Source of the DNA: Heterotrichella gracilis
Lineage: Eukaryota > Sar > Xanthophyceae > Tribonematales > Xanthonemataceae
Direction: 5' to 3'
DNA length: 64,000 nt
NCBI GenBank assembly: GCA_032358255.1
Contig: JAULBX010026829.1
Span: forward strand, 156,685-220,684
Part shown: piece after piece, positions 1 through 11,543 of the stretch
How positions within the stretch are numbered: position 1 is the stretch's first letter
How the letters are laid out: each line of letters opens with the position of its first letter
Notes under the pieces: model-generated
Seen by the model: the letters and a program-made list of their open reading frames with translations, nothing else
The model's database searches: none
Told to the model about the DNA's origin: nothing
Made by a program: the position numbers and the translations under genes

Positions 1-300
1 CAGATGGAAGGTCTGTACAACTGGGGATCAGTCCATCCTCAGAAGCCCTAGACAATACACCCTATGCCTTATAATCGTGCGTACCTGTTGCTAGGGTTTG
101 GCTCGTGGCTGGGGAGGTCACCGGCAGTGCGCACAGGATCAGTGTCCTCCTCCTCATGCGATTCAAAGGGGTCCCTCTTGTCTGCGTCCGAGGAAGGCAC
201 CTGGTACAGCTTGCTGATCCCCAGCAGGTCGGCGGGGACGGGGCCCTGGGGCCTCATGATGTTGGGGATCGTCACACCTGCAGGGGTCCAATTTTAAATA
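1..300 (-). other. Last visible exon of the membrane protein gene
   Basis: Exon about 280-90 on the minus strand encodes VTIPNIMRPQGPVPADLLG and an acidic stretch (ESHEEEDTDPVR). It lies between an acceptor CCTGCAG and a donor AACAG|GTACGC, so the protein continues to the left of the window. Confidence 0.55.
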
Positions 301-3300
301 TTAGCGTTTGAAACATAAAGGTTTATTCCCAGCCAGGCGGCAGGGGCGGGGCCTTTGTGCATCATCAATTGCAAAGATCCTGCCCTGATGATTGCTGGCA
401 TAAGGGTTTTGGGCTCAGGGCCTAGGGGTTTGTTTCATACCACTCCCTAAGGCTGAGACGGAAATGGGGTTTTTGGGTGTATGCTTTGGGACACTTTACG
501 CACCTGGCATGGGGTTGAGGGTTCAGCTATTAGGGTATTGCACTCACCTGGCATGGGATTCAGGGTTTAAAGCTTAGGGTTTTGCCCTCACCTGGCGTGG
601 ATGCGCTCCGCCTCACCCCCTGCCGCTGAGCCGCGGGCTGCTGCACAGGCTGTGCACGCACCACCCCCAGGTCGGGCATCTGCTGAAGGAATCGCGCCCT
701 CTCAGCCACAGTCATGCGGCGAAGCACCCTGTCCTGCAAGGGAAGAGAGGAAAGAAAATTTATTTAAATCATTCCAATAAATAAGTCCTGCAAAGGAAGC
801 AAGGTCACACAATTTCACTACCGCTGCATCATGTTGTGAGGTTCTTACTTTGAAAGGCACTGTCATCCGGCGAAGCATCCTGTCCTGTAGAAAGGACGAG
901 AGTAATAATGCATTTTGGATTACCGTTGCGTCACGTTGCGGTGTTTGCAATCTGAATGGAGAAGCAGGAGCAGCACTGTCATCCATTGCAGCAACGCCAA
1001 CCTTAAATTTGCTTATTCCTCTTGAGTTGAACAAACGCGCCTGTTTCGAAACCAGGCTGCCTAACTGTATTTTCTTTGAATATTTATGCGCACACCTGAG
1101 AGAACCCACTGGCCAGGTTGGGCAGACCGAATGCAGGCACCGGCGCTGGCTGCCTGCCCCTGGAGGAGCCCATCTGGATGCCCTGTGGGGGGTCTATGCG
1201 CGTGATGCTGCTGCTGCTCCTGGGTATGTCAAAGCTTGTGGGCAGGCTGGGCAGGTCGTAGCTGCCGCGGTGGCTCACCATGTCATCGGGGTTGCAGTTC
1301 ACCTGGTGCAGCAAAAAAATAGTTGCTTTGTTCCATGCAATCAATCATTTTGTGCACATAATTGACTCAACTTGGTTTTGGCTTATCACATGCAATCCAG
1401 GAGGTCAGACCTCCATCTCCATCAGCACTCATGAAGGAGGAGGAGTGTTTCTGGTATTACTAACGATTGGATTGAACATCTTCCATTTGATTACTTAATG
1501 GATTACATAAACACCAAAATTGGATGATAATAAACAGGGAGGAACGAGTATGCCTGTGTTTGAACAGGCACGTTGGTCAAGAATTCCCTTTGCATTATGA
1601 AGAGGTAACAAGAAAGGAGACAGAGGCCCATTCACCTTGTGCAGGTCATCCACCAGGGACTCCTCGGGAATGGTCTTGAGCACGTCTGAATTGCTGGTGT
1701 TGAGGCTCTGGCGCGTGATCTCCCCGGAGCTGCACTCCGACAGGGCAAAGGGGTTGATGCGCGGGAACACGGGGTTGACCAGCGTGATGGCCCTGGTGGT
1801 GGTGCTGAAGGTGATGTCGCCACTTGGCGGTTTGGTGGGCTCGGTGCTGTGTAGCGTACCGATGGTGGCACCTGGCACAGCAGAAATTGGGGAGAAAGAT
1901 AAGCTCTCAGACAATGACAAATCAAAGGAAATTCATAGCTTCAAGCTAGGAAATACCTGGAAATTCTGGAATTGGTAATACTGCACAGAAGTGCCAGGAC
2001 AGGGCTGTTTGGCGCAAGGCATTTGGGATGAAATGCTAATCTGGCCATACTGCTGGAACGCAAGTATGTACCGTACTGCACAGCCTGTCTTTGAATATGC
2101 AAGTTGGTCAAGAAATCAAAATTTGGGCAAAGAAAGAGAGTCAGTTGAGAGACGGCATTGCCCTCCTGTCTACTATTCTAACCCAACCCTACCTGGCAGG
2201 CACTGAATGGGCCAGCAGCATGGGGCACAAAGAGGCCCAAACCTAAGCTCTAAGCCTTAAACCCCAAACCCTAAACCCTACCTGGCACAGCCCGCAACAG
2301 CCCAGCGGGCAGCTTGGCCTGCAGGGAGGCCCAGATCCCCCTTTTGGGCGCAGCCGCAGGCGCCGCGCCCTGCGGGATGCCAGCAGCCACATCCTCAGTG
2401 CCTGCTGGGGTGAGGCGGTTTAGGTCATCCCTGTGGGCCCCATGGTCCTTCACGCTATCCTCGGTGCCGCTGTGTGTGGTGAACTGCGTGCTTGGGATAC
2501 CCGGGACGGGGTAGTCCCCGGGGCCGCGGGGCTTGTATGTGTGCGTAGGCTCGGAGCGATGGCGCATGCGATCCTGCAGGGGCAAGGAATACGGCGTTAA
2601 ACGTTGGGGTATTACCATATTGGGGATGTTTTATCAGTATCAAGTTTTGGCAGCGTCAGCGTGATGGTGATGGCGCTCAGCACAGGACCCATCACTAGTA
2701 CCATATATGTGTACTTCCTACAGTACAGCAAAGTTTGCAGTGCTCCCAGCTGCACCATGATCACCAATGCCATCACTTCCACACAAGCGCATGCATATCC
2801 GTGTGCGCCTCAATCACCTTCCGTCGGTGCCTGGTGATGAGGAAGCACATGAGCCCCAGCACAGCAGCCAGGGTGATGGCGATGGCGCCCAGCGCTGCAC
2901 CCAGCACAGCCCAATTGGTGGTGCTGGTGCCGCCACTGGAGGTGGTGGTGGGTGGAGGGGGAGGGGTGTAGGCTGCCGACGCCTGCACCAATTGAGTCCA
3001 TGATCAAACTTGATGAGTTTTGAGATTTGTAATGCAACATGGTCGTAGAGTATGCCTTAGTGCTGCTAACCTGGCCTGAGTTTAAATTAAACATAATACA
3101 CGTGTTAAAACCGGCATATCATAATGACACTATGGCCATTGCTGTATTCGAATTTTGAATGGACAATATCAAATGGCTGCATGATTAGCAATACCTGCTG
3201 AGTCCCTGGGACCCCCGACCCAAACTGTGCTAGTGGCGGTGCTAGCTGCGTCTGAGCGGGTGTGACAGAGGTGCCTTGAGTTGCGCCGGTGGTCAGTGGC

Positions 3301-6300
3301 TGCGTGCTGGTGGCCTGTCCTGCGAGAATGACAGACAGGCGCTGAGCTGGATGGTGTCCAACCTCTCGCGAGAGCCAGCATTGGGTTAAAACAATGTATT
3401 TTTAATCCATGATACTCAGCCAACCCGGTTGCAGTTGCATGGCATGACTATGCGATGCAGGGTTTGGGGTTTGGGGTTTGCACAGCAGTACCATGCCAGG
3501 TCTGATGTGTACACAGCTGTAGTGCTACTAACAGCAGGTCTGCATCACCCCATTCATCTTGTGAACAACCAAAGGGAAGGGCTAGTGTTTGACGTCAAGC
3601 CCTAAGGCTTTGCATTGGTTAAACGCATGCGCCATCCCAACAGAACCTCACACTTTGCACCCCACCTGGCACTGCCGCCCCCGGGACTCGCTCTATGTGG
3701 CTCTTGAGTGCAGTTGCAGAGGCGTTGCTCAGCCCCGCCTGCTTGAATATGGAGGTCAGCAGGGCATTGAACTTGGGCTCATACACAAAAAAGGGCTGGG
3801 GCATGGTCGGGAAAACCCTTATCGGGAGGTCCATGAGGATGCCCAAGACAAAACCCTTGTAGTAGGGTGAGGGCGATAGCAGGGCTGCTGTGGTGTTGAT
3901 GTAGTCCGCCTGGGGGATGAGGGCCTGGCAAGAGAGATCTGGGACGGCATTGACTGCATAGGATCCCGGGCCATAGAACTTGGCGCAGGTGGAGGAGGCG
4001 TTGGGGGTGGTGGTGGATGGCCCTGGGTTGATTGCCGCTAGGCTGGGCTGTGAAACCCCAGACCCTTGCTGAGGGTAGCTGTTTTGCCCCGTGGTCGGGT
4101 ACTGGTACACAGTGTTTTGTGGGGACGACTGCTGCCCAGGGATTGTAATCCCAGGCTGGGATGGGTTCTGTGTGCTCTGAGGCAAGGTGGAGACGCTGTT
4201 TGGTTGGGTCTGCGCCTGCCCTGTGCTCGACTGAGGCGCGGTCTGCTGCGGTTGGGTAGTTGATGCGCCTGTCCCCTGCAGCCCGGGGTTGAGCCCACTC
4301 CCGCTCTGTGCCGCCCCAGCAGTGGCAGGCACTGGGGTTTGTCCACCAGAGATCATCCCTGGAATTTGACTGGCAGCCTGAGGTGTCAAACTTAATCCCT
4401 GGGACCCATCTTGTCCCGCCTGGAACTGGTTTCCGCCGCCTCCCAAGGCCAGGGCGGGGGCTGCGGACTGGGGCGCAGGGCTGGACTGCATGAGCCGCCG
4501 GTGCCTCCCTGATGCAGGGGTCGCTGGCGCGGCGCCAGGTGGCGCACTGACATCGCCAGGTGGCGTGCTGGCGGCGTCAGGTGCAGCTCCTGGGGCTGCG
4601 CCTGGTGTGCTGGCCTGCTGGCTGGTGGTGTCTGCTGTGGGCGACAGTGGCGGGGTGTAGACTGCGTAGGAGACCAGGCGCACGGTGCTGCTGCGGGTGG
4701 CCGCCTGCAGGGTGAGGGTTTAGGGTTTAGTATCAGCCATACTCAACCATGAGGATGAGGTAGCCTGGCCTTGTACTAGGGCCTGGCGTACCAATGCTAC
4801 TGGTGGCACAGGTGGTGCACTGGGTGGAGGATGCATGCACATTGCTCCATCAGTCAGCCTAGTCAGCCTGCCATGTTGCCCTTAGTCATTTAGGGCTTAG
4901 GGTACCGGTGAGACCCATGCTGCCCTTGATCGGTGCAGGCCTGGACGCCTAGCATGTGCCTGTTTCACTGACTCACCACATTCAGTCCTCCTGTGACCAG
5001 CCCCTGCTTATCCAGGCCAAATGGCACAACATCGTCCCCACAGATGCGGACCTCCATGGCGATCCTGCAACACAAAATTGCAAGATGAGGTACAGAATGT
5101 TGCACCAGATAAACTCTATCCCGTTCAGACCCCAAACCTTTCAATTACTGATCAGCGCACTTAATGTGCGCCTAATTTAGCAGCGCGCCCAATTTAATTC
5201 ATGCCATATGCATGCCATTGGCTAATGAACAGATTACACCGTTCCCATTGAATTAGAGTGCCCTAAACCTTAAAACCCTAAACCCTAACAGTACGACAGG
5301 CTGCTACATTTGTACACAGTGCACACATACCTCCAGCTGTCTTCAGCTGCTGGGATACCTCCTGTAGCGACGGGTACGCCTGCCGAGCTGAAGCTTGAGT
5401 TTTCCATTCTCCCGCTTGAAAACACGTCCAGGGTGCCCCATTGGGCGGGCAGCTGGCGGAACATGAACACATCGGCTGGGAGGCCTGCATGGTGATAGAC
5501 AAGTGCTGTGACATTATGGTGAAAGAAGAAGGAACATCATTTGCAGCCAAGCAGGTGTGGCTCAGGAGACGCATTGCAAATGAGTTGTTGGCAAGAGAAG
5601 AGGGAAGTTTAACACTTCTAGAATGGCTGTGGAGAATATTGGCAGATAGGTGCATGCATCCAGTACCACTATGGCAGTACCATCCACGGCAGTACAATCT
5701 AGGCAGTACCATAACCCAGTACATGCTTGCATGCAAGCAATTGCTGCCTGCAAGCTTTGTGTCCCACACAACCATTTCCGTTATTCTTCACATGCGGCCC
5801 GCTGGTGGCGGTGAGCCCCCTGCATATGCACCATGTGCAGATCTGATCCCTGGAGCTTCAGCATGTGTGTGCGCACCTCTGTCGTACAGCGCACTGGCCA
5901 CATTCAGGCTGTAGTCCACATTCAGTGCAGCGGCTCCGGAGGGTGGGCCTGACCCCTGCCCCCCGGACCAGCTGGGCGCAACAGTGCCGGGAGGCGGGGG
6001 GTTGACGTGCAGGTCCACCACAAACACGCATGTGGGCACAGTGAGGAGGCTGGGCAGGAGCGTGGCATACACGATGGAGGCTGTCACCCCTGCAATGTGG
6101 AAGGTATGGACTTAGAACCCTTTGACTAACCACAGACATGCATGTTGATTTGGGACAACCCAAAGGCTACGCAGCAGCACAGCACACACAACAGGATCCG
6201 ATGCGGTTCACTCCTATGATCCTCTGAGTGTCAATTTGGAACCCTCTAGCCTGTGGCAACAACAGGTCCTACAAGTCCTGCCAATAAAATACCTTGGTAA

Positions 6301-6986
6301 TGCCCGCACACACCATGATGGGCACAGCTAGGACAGCGCACAAGGTGCACCATGACCATTTCATGCTTTGCATTGGATTGGCAATTGCAAGTGGCCAGTG
6401 ACTATCCACTGTGTGCATTGCAATTGCAGCCAGGCTCTCCCCTACCTGCATTGCCGTATATAGTCTGCACCGTGTTGTTAAGAATGTCTCTCTTCCTGCC
6501 ATCCAGCTGAGCAAAGGCGTCCCCTCGGACAGTGAACACCACTGTGGCCTGCGACAGGTAGCCAGGCCCCGGCCCCACCACAGGGGCGGCACCAGGCAGG
6601 GATTGCTGAGCTCCAGAGCTTCCGGGAGTAGTTGGAAGAGATCCAGAGGCTCCTGCGGACACATCAGCATGTTTTGGGTCTCGTGTGTAGGTTGTCGATA
6701 GCAATCAGGTGATGTGCCGCCACATGCATTGCATTGGAATCCAGAGTAGCCACAATCGAATGCCACCCTCCCGTGCACACTGATGAAGCCAACAACTGCG
6801 ATTGTGCAAGAAACCCATGCGGGGGCACATAGTAAAACAGCTGACGGCGCAAGCAGTGAAGTGGGTGACAGCTGTACTGTCCGACACATCCCTAAGAGTA
6901 CCTGGCATTGAATTAGTGGCCTGTGGGGTCTGGCATGCCACATAGGGCAGCAGGAAGGCGAGGTAAATGGCAGCGGGGAGCAACAT
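1..6986 (-). CDS. Large single-pass membrane protein with Pro/Ser/Thr-rich ectodomain (3' end outside window)
   Basis: I do not recognise a named family. At least 13 exons join in phase: 6986-6902, 6652-6446, 6089-5877, 5484-5331, 5064-4977, 4704-3666, about 3324-3195, 2983-2819, 2574-2283, 1867-1637, 1300-1098, 733-592 and 280-90, where a donor CAACAG|GTACGC leads out of the window. The start is the Met opening MLLPAAIYLAFLLPYVACQ, a clear signal peptide. The ectodomain begins with a compact beta-like segment (VVFTVRGDAFAQLDG), followed by Cys-poor sequence and a long Pro/Gln/Thr/Ser linker encoded in the 4.7-3.7 kb exon. That exon contains RHRRLMQ, a motif often seen in secreted chlorophyte proteins. 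One transmembrane helix (NWAVLGAALGAIAITLAAVL, about 2915-2855) is followed by a basic stop-transfer stretch (RHRRK). The cytoplasmic tail is long, polar and rich in Ser/Pro. Topology is therefore type I: a surface protein, possibly a receptor or wall anchor (inference). It is divergent to HCF136. Confidence 0.72.
705..905 (-). repeat. Two copies of acceptor plus DRVLRRMTV exon start
   Basis: On the minus strand CTTGCAG|GACAGGGTGCTTCGCCGC begins the exon at 733. A copy CTACAG|GACAGGATGCTTCGCCGG begins at 884, 151 bp upstream in transcript sense. Confidence 0.87.
5262..5290. repeat. Telomere-type tract in intron
   Basis: CCCTAAACCTTAAAACCCTAAACCCTAAC in the intron between 5331 and 5064. Confidence 0.85.
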
Positions 6987-7875
6987 CGCGTTCCTTGCAC
7001 TGTAGCTTGTGGGAAGTTTGAAAGCACAGGGCTAGGTGAGGTGGAACATCTGCCACAAGGTACTCTCCGTCATGGGTTGCAAAGGCTGCTCCTGTCACAT
7101 CAGAAGTGAGGACCAAGCACAGCAGATCATGAGGATAAGGTAACGTCTGGTCGTGCGTCTTGGGACGCAAGGTTATGCATGTGTGCCACGACAAGTTGTT
7201 GATAAGGTGGCGTGTCGCCTTCGGCCACCGCTGGCGCTACTGAGAAATAGCCCACGATATATGGGCAGGCCTAATACTCAAGAACGCCCACTTGGTTGTT
7301 GTCTAGGAAAGGTACAATGGCGTTCCATAGAGAGGAATGGGTGCCCATTTATCCCGAAAATCCACTGCAGTAGTACTAAAATCGAGGGCTCAAGTGGGCA
7401 ATGAACAGTTGGTGGTTGCGTGACGCTTGCGCAACGTTGACTGCAGTAGATGCATGCAAGTTGCAATTGGAAGTCGCATGCCGGTGGATGGCAATCGGCA
7501 AACTTCCGTGCGACATCAGGTTTTGGACAACCACTCCATGCTGGCAGTACAAACTACTGGACACCGCTCAACGGCCTAGTTGTTATATGTGCGTGTGAAT
7601 GACCCAATTATGCATGCAAACCTAGTAGGGTTCCAAATGGCGTGAGTTAGGGTTTGAAGGCATGCCACGCGTCACTATTACAGATGTCCACGAGTCAGCG
7701 CTGCAGGTGTTCGACTTTTGTGTGGCAGTGCTCCCTTTCGACTGTTTAATGCTGCTGCCGTATGGAATTGGGTGCTTTTCACCACAGCTTCTTGCTTTGT
7801 AAGAGCTGTTTGCTCCCCTCGTCGGTTCAGCAACCCTGATTCCGCTTGCCAGTGGGCTGGTGAACGCCTGACAGC
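6987..7875. promoter_or_regulatory. Shared upstream region of the divergent membrane-protein and HCF136 genes
   Basis: This 889-bp gap separates two start codons on opposite strands. It should hold both promoters and 5' UTRs. I see no convincing TATA box or coding sequence in it; the open frames here are short and unlike anything I know. Confidence 0.4.
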
Positions 7876-10261
7876 ATGGCCTCCAATATGCTGCTGACAC
7901 AGAAAGCGTCTGGCCTCGTGCAGGAGAACGTTCGATTTTCCAGAGGTACGCCTCCTTTTGCGTCCTACAGCTCTTCATAGAGTATAGTAGGTCTCAATAC
8001 TCACGTTAACATGTGTTCCTGCTAGCTTTCACTCACGCGAAGGCCTCCACTGCCTCCAAGCGGGCCAGTCGTGTTGTGCGGTGCCAAGCAGAGCCTGAGC
8101 AGCATGGTGTTGACAGGCGCTCAGTGCTGGGGATGAGCCTTTCCCTTGCTGCTGCAAGTCAGCTGCAGTTGGCTGCCCCAGCGGCTGCCAAGGTGGTGTC
8201 AGCGGACTGGGAGCAGGTAGCTAAATAAAGCTCTCGTACCCAGAGTCATATGTGTTATGCATGCTTTATGCATCGGGTTGCTAATACTTCACTATGTTTT
8301 GCAGGTTGACCTCCCTATTGATAAGGCCATCGTGCTGCTGGACATTGGGTTCACAGGCAGTGATCCCAACCACGGTGAGTTTTGCACTATCCCTCTCCAT
8401 CTGGCCACAGCACTTGTTTGGTCCTGCTGAGTCCTCTGTGTCCTGAAACCAGTTGCAACTTGGGTGCTAGTGGTGAGTGTTCGTTGAGGTGTGCATTCCT
8501 GCTTTAGGCTTCCTGCTTGGCTCAAGGCAAACGCTTCTAGAAACCTTTGACGGGGGCAAGAACTGGGAGCCCAGGACAGTGGAGGCAGCGCAGGACGAGG
8601 GCTTCAACTACAGGTTCACATCCATCAGCTTCAACGGAGACGAGGGCTGGATCGTGGGCAAGCCCGCTATCCTGCTGTACACCAGCGATGGAGGCAAGAG
8701 CTGGGAGCGCGTCCCCTTGAGCGCCAAGCTTCCAGGCAACCCCATCTTGATCACAGCGCTGCCCGGTGAGCCTGGGCAAGCAGAGATGACCACAGAGCAG
8801 GCAAGTCTCAACCAACGTTGGTGGTTAGACACTTTGCACATCTGGGTGGTGAGGTGAAGTTGCTCTACCAGCCAGGCTACACCACAAGTCTGCACATTGC
8901 CAACGGGCGATGCAATGTGGTGCAGGGCGCTATCTACGTCACCGCCAACAAGGGGTACTTATGGAAGGCAGCAGTGCAGGAAACGGTGGATGGCACCCTC
9001 AACAGGACTGTCTCCAGTGGTACGTAGCCTCCGCCTCCCACACCAAGCTTGCACACACACTGTGCCATGTGTGCATCCCGCCTGAGCCTGGATGGCCTTG
9101 CAGGTATCAGTGGTGCGTCGTACTACGAGGGCTTCTTCTCAAACGTGGGCAGGAGTGCTGATGGCGAGTACGTGGCTGTCAGCTCGCGAGGCAACTTCTA
9201 CATGACCTGGGCGCCCGGTGACTCGTACTGGTGAGTTGGTACAGTGACCTGTTGCCAGTCAGGCTTTCCAAGCCAAGCACTTGCATATGCCATATCATTG
9301 TGGTGGTGTAAAATACTTTTGCGGTGGAGTAAATCAAATGGAAGGTAGCAAACAAAGGGATTTGTTTATGATTTAGGGCCAGTACCACACTAGGCGTCCA
9401 GTGTTTTGCTGTGTGGTGTGCTATGTGGTGTGCGGAGTCCGCAAGCATTACTGCAAGAGCAGCTGGTACCTTGCTGTGCATCAGGCCATGAACAGCTCTT
9501 TTGCATGTTGTGCACCGTCTGGTGAGCCATGGCCCACAGTGTGCAATGCCTGGTAACCATTGCGGGGTGTGTGGAGGCGATCGATGAGATGCACTCCAAA
9601 TGCAGAAATTGGTACTGTGCCCTGCCAAAGTCCGGGGTATGTTTTCCATTCTCAATGGTATCACCCGACTGAACTGTAATCCCTGTGTACAGGACCCCCC
9701 ACAACAGGCCCACTGGGAGGCGCGTGCAGAACATGGGCTGGCTGCCGGGCAACAAGCTGTGGCTGAGCACGCGTGGGGGCGACGTGCTGTTTGGAAGCGG
9801 CGAGGACTTCTCACCCGCAAACCTCAAGTCCCGGGGTTTCGGGATCCTGGACGTCGGGTGAGCTCCCTGCGCAATTTCTTTCGACTGTGGCGGCGGCACC
9901 ATTCTTGAGTTGCACAGCAGATTATAGAATAGTAGATGGCCCGCTACCACCTGTCATGTTCAATCCAAGTTTTCTAATCAGAGAATGTAGTGGTGGTTTT
10001 TCCAAACGACCATTGGCATTGCATGTGTCCCGGTCCACCATTGCCTGACTTCATTTGCTGCTGTCCAGGTTTGTGAACGACACCACTGGATACGCGTGCG
10101 GCGGGAGCGGCACCCTGTACAAGAGCGAGGATGGCGGCAAGTCATGGAAGCGCGACAAGGCGGCAGACAACATCGCAGGCAACTTGTATGCTGTGGAGTT
10201 TGACAAGGGCAAGGGTTTCATCCTGGGCAATGATGGCATCCTGCTCAGGTACATTGGATGA
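7876..10261 (+). CDS. HCF136: Photosystem II stability/assembly factor HCF136 (Ycf48)
   Basis: HCF136 is a thylakoid-lumen beta-propeller that binds newly made D1 and is needed to assemble the PSII reaction centre. Eight exons: 7876-7945, 8026-8216, 8305-8374, 8508-8800, 8926-9019, 9104-9230, 9693-9857, 10069-10261. They total 1203 nt, a 400-residue precursor, close to the plant length. A plastid transit peptide is followed by a twin-arginine lumenal signal ([15 protein letters not shown] ... AAPAAAK), as known for this Tat substrate. The mature part starts near [12 protein letters not shown] and carries repeated propeller motifs ([30 protein letters not shown]) and the family blocks [33 protein letters not shown] and [15 protein letters not shown] at the end. 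Intron 4 (8801-8925) has a GC donor, CAG|GCAAGT. Identification is secure. Confidence 0.96.
8801..8925 (+). other. GC-AG intron in HCF136
   Basis: The exon ends ACAGAGCAG and the intron opens GCAAGT, ending GTGGTGCAG before GGCGCTATC. No GT donor nearby keeps the conserved join TTEQ|GAIYV. Apart from the C the donor is a perfect consensus, typical of GC-AG introns. Confidence 0.85.
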
Positions 10262-11543
10262 GCCTAGGTGGCTTCCTGGGTGCCCTCACCCAGCAGAGTG
10301 GGGATTGGCTGGCCAGTTGGGTGCAACAGATACTAGGACTCCATGAGTTTCTTCCAAGCGGCGGTTGGGTGCTGAGTAATTGACAATGCGGCAATAGGTT
10401 CAAACAGCATATGGTTTTATGTGAGCTACACGTTTTGAAAGGCATGTCTGCCATATTTTTATTTGCAGCGACGTGTGTAGTGGATTGGGTGTGAGTGTAT
10501 TTTTGAGGGTTTGCATGAAGCAGCAGCAGAGAAGATAAACTGGGTACAGAGACATGTTAGTGACACCAGCATATTTGAACAGTGGGACAAAGCGCAAGTT
10601 ACACTGTAAAGATTGCGAAACTTCGGCACATCGTGGGTGGCCGTGGACATCAGAGAAGATAAACATTGGCATGCATGCATGTGCCCGTATATTACTGGGC
10701 GACTTCAGATAGCGGGCAAACTAGCTTATCAACACACCCGCAGCGGCCACAGATACCTGGACATATGATAGACCTAGCCTCTTCCCTTTCGTTTCGCAGT
10801 GCTACCCCACCCGTCCCGTGGGTGATAGAAACGGAACACACATACCGCCTGCGTAGTCTGAACACAGCGGTCTGGGTTGGACTTAACTCAATGCCGTAGG
10901 CGGGTTTGGTCATCAAGATATGTACTTTGTCGTTGATCTCCCGTCCGCAAGCGTGTTGCAGCTATCCGCAAGCGTGTGTCAGTGCTAGTGATATGGGTTC
11001 CAGGCTGTCGTGGTTGTGGCACCGAAAGCAAGTCTGGGCGTTGACGAACTCAGCCACTGCCACCTTAAGAGAAACACATACACCCACCACAATCACTGTG
11101 TAAATGTAAGCGCGCCTGTTTGCAGGCAGTGGTGTTTGATATCCTGGCATGCATGCATTGCACACAACGTGTGGGCTGCGGCGCGCGGGTGAGTAACCCC
11201 CCCGCGGGTGACTGCTTAGCAAACACCTGATAGGTCCACTTGAGAGGTACAAAGTGTGTATTTGAATCGTTTCCGCCCGTCATCTGCCCGTTGTTTCGAT
11301 GCTACAGCTGGCATACATAGCCAAGTGTTCTTAACAAAAGCATCGGTGACCCACTTGTCATACTCTTACAGCTGGCTCTCCACACATTACCTGCACCCAC
11401 CACTTGAACTCAGTAGCTGCACTGCACGCTTGGCGCTGTTAAAGAAGCTCTCTTGCAGCTCTGCAGCTAGCTACAGTTTCCAAAACCGCTGATGAGCGAG
11501 GGTGGTGGCACATATATACAGCTGGCATCTGCTGCAGGCCACG
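10262..11543. other. Intergenic region between HCF136 and the Vps62-like gene
   Basis: This 1.28-kb gap holds the HCF136 3' UTR and the promoter of the next gene. A TGTAA (the usual green-algal polyadenylation signal) lies at 10605-10609. A TATATA stretch sits near 11513-11518, about 30 bp before the next start codon. I see no coding sequence. Confidence 0.45.
10605..10609 (+). terminator. Candidate TGTAA polyadenylation signal of HCF136
   Basis: TGTAA is the common chlorophyte polyadenylation signal. This copy lies about 345 bp after the stop codon. The match is short, so chance is possible. Confidence 0.35.
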
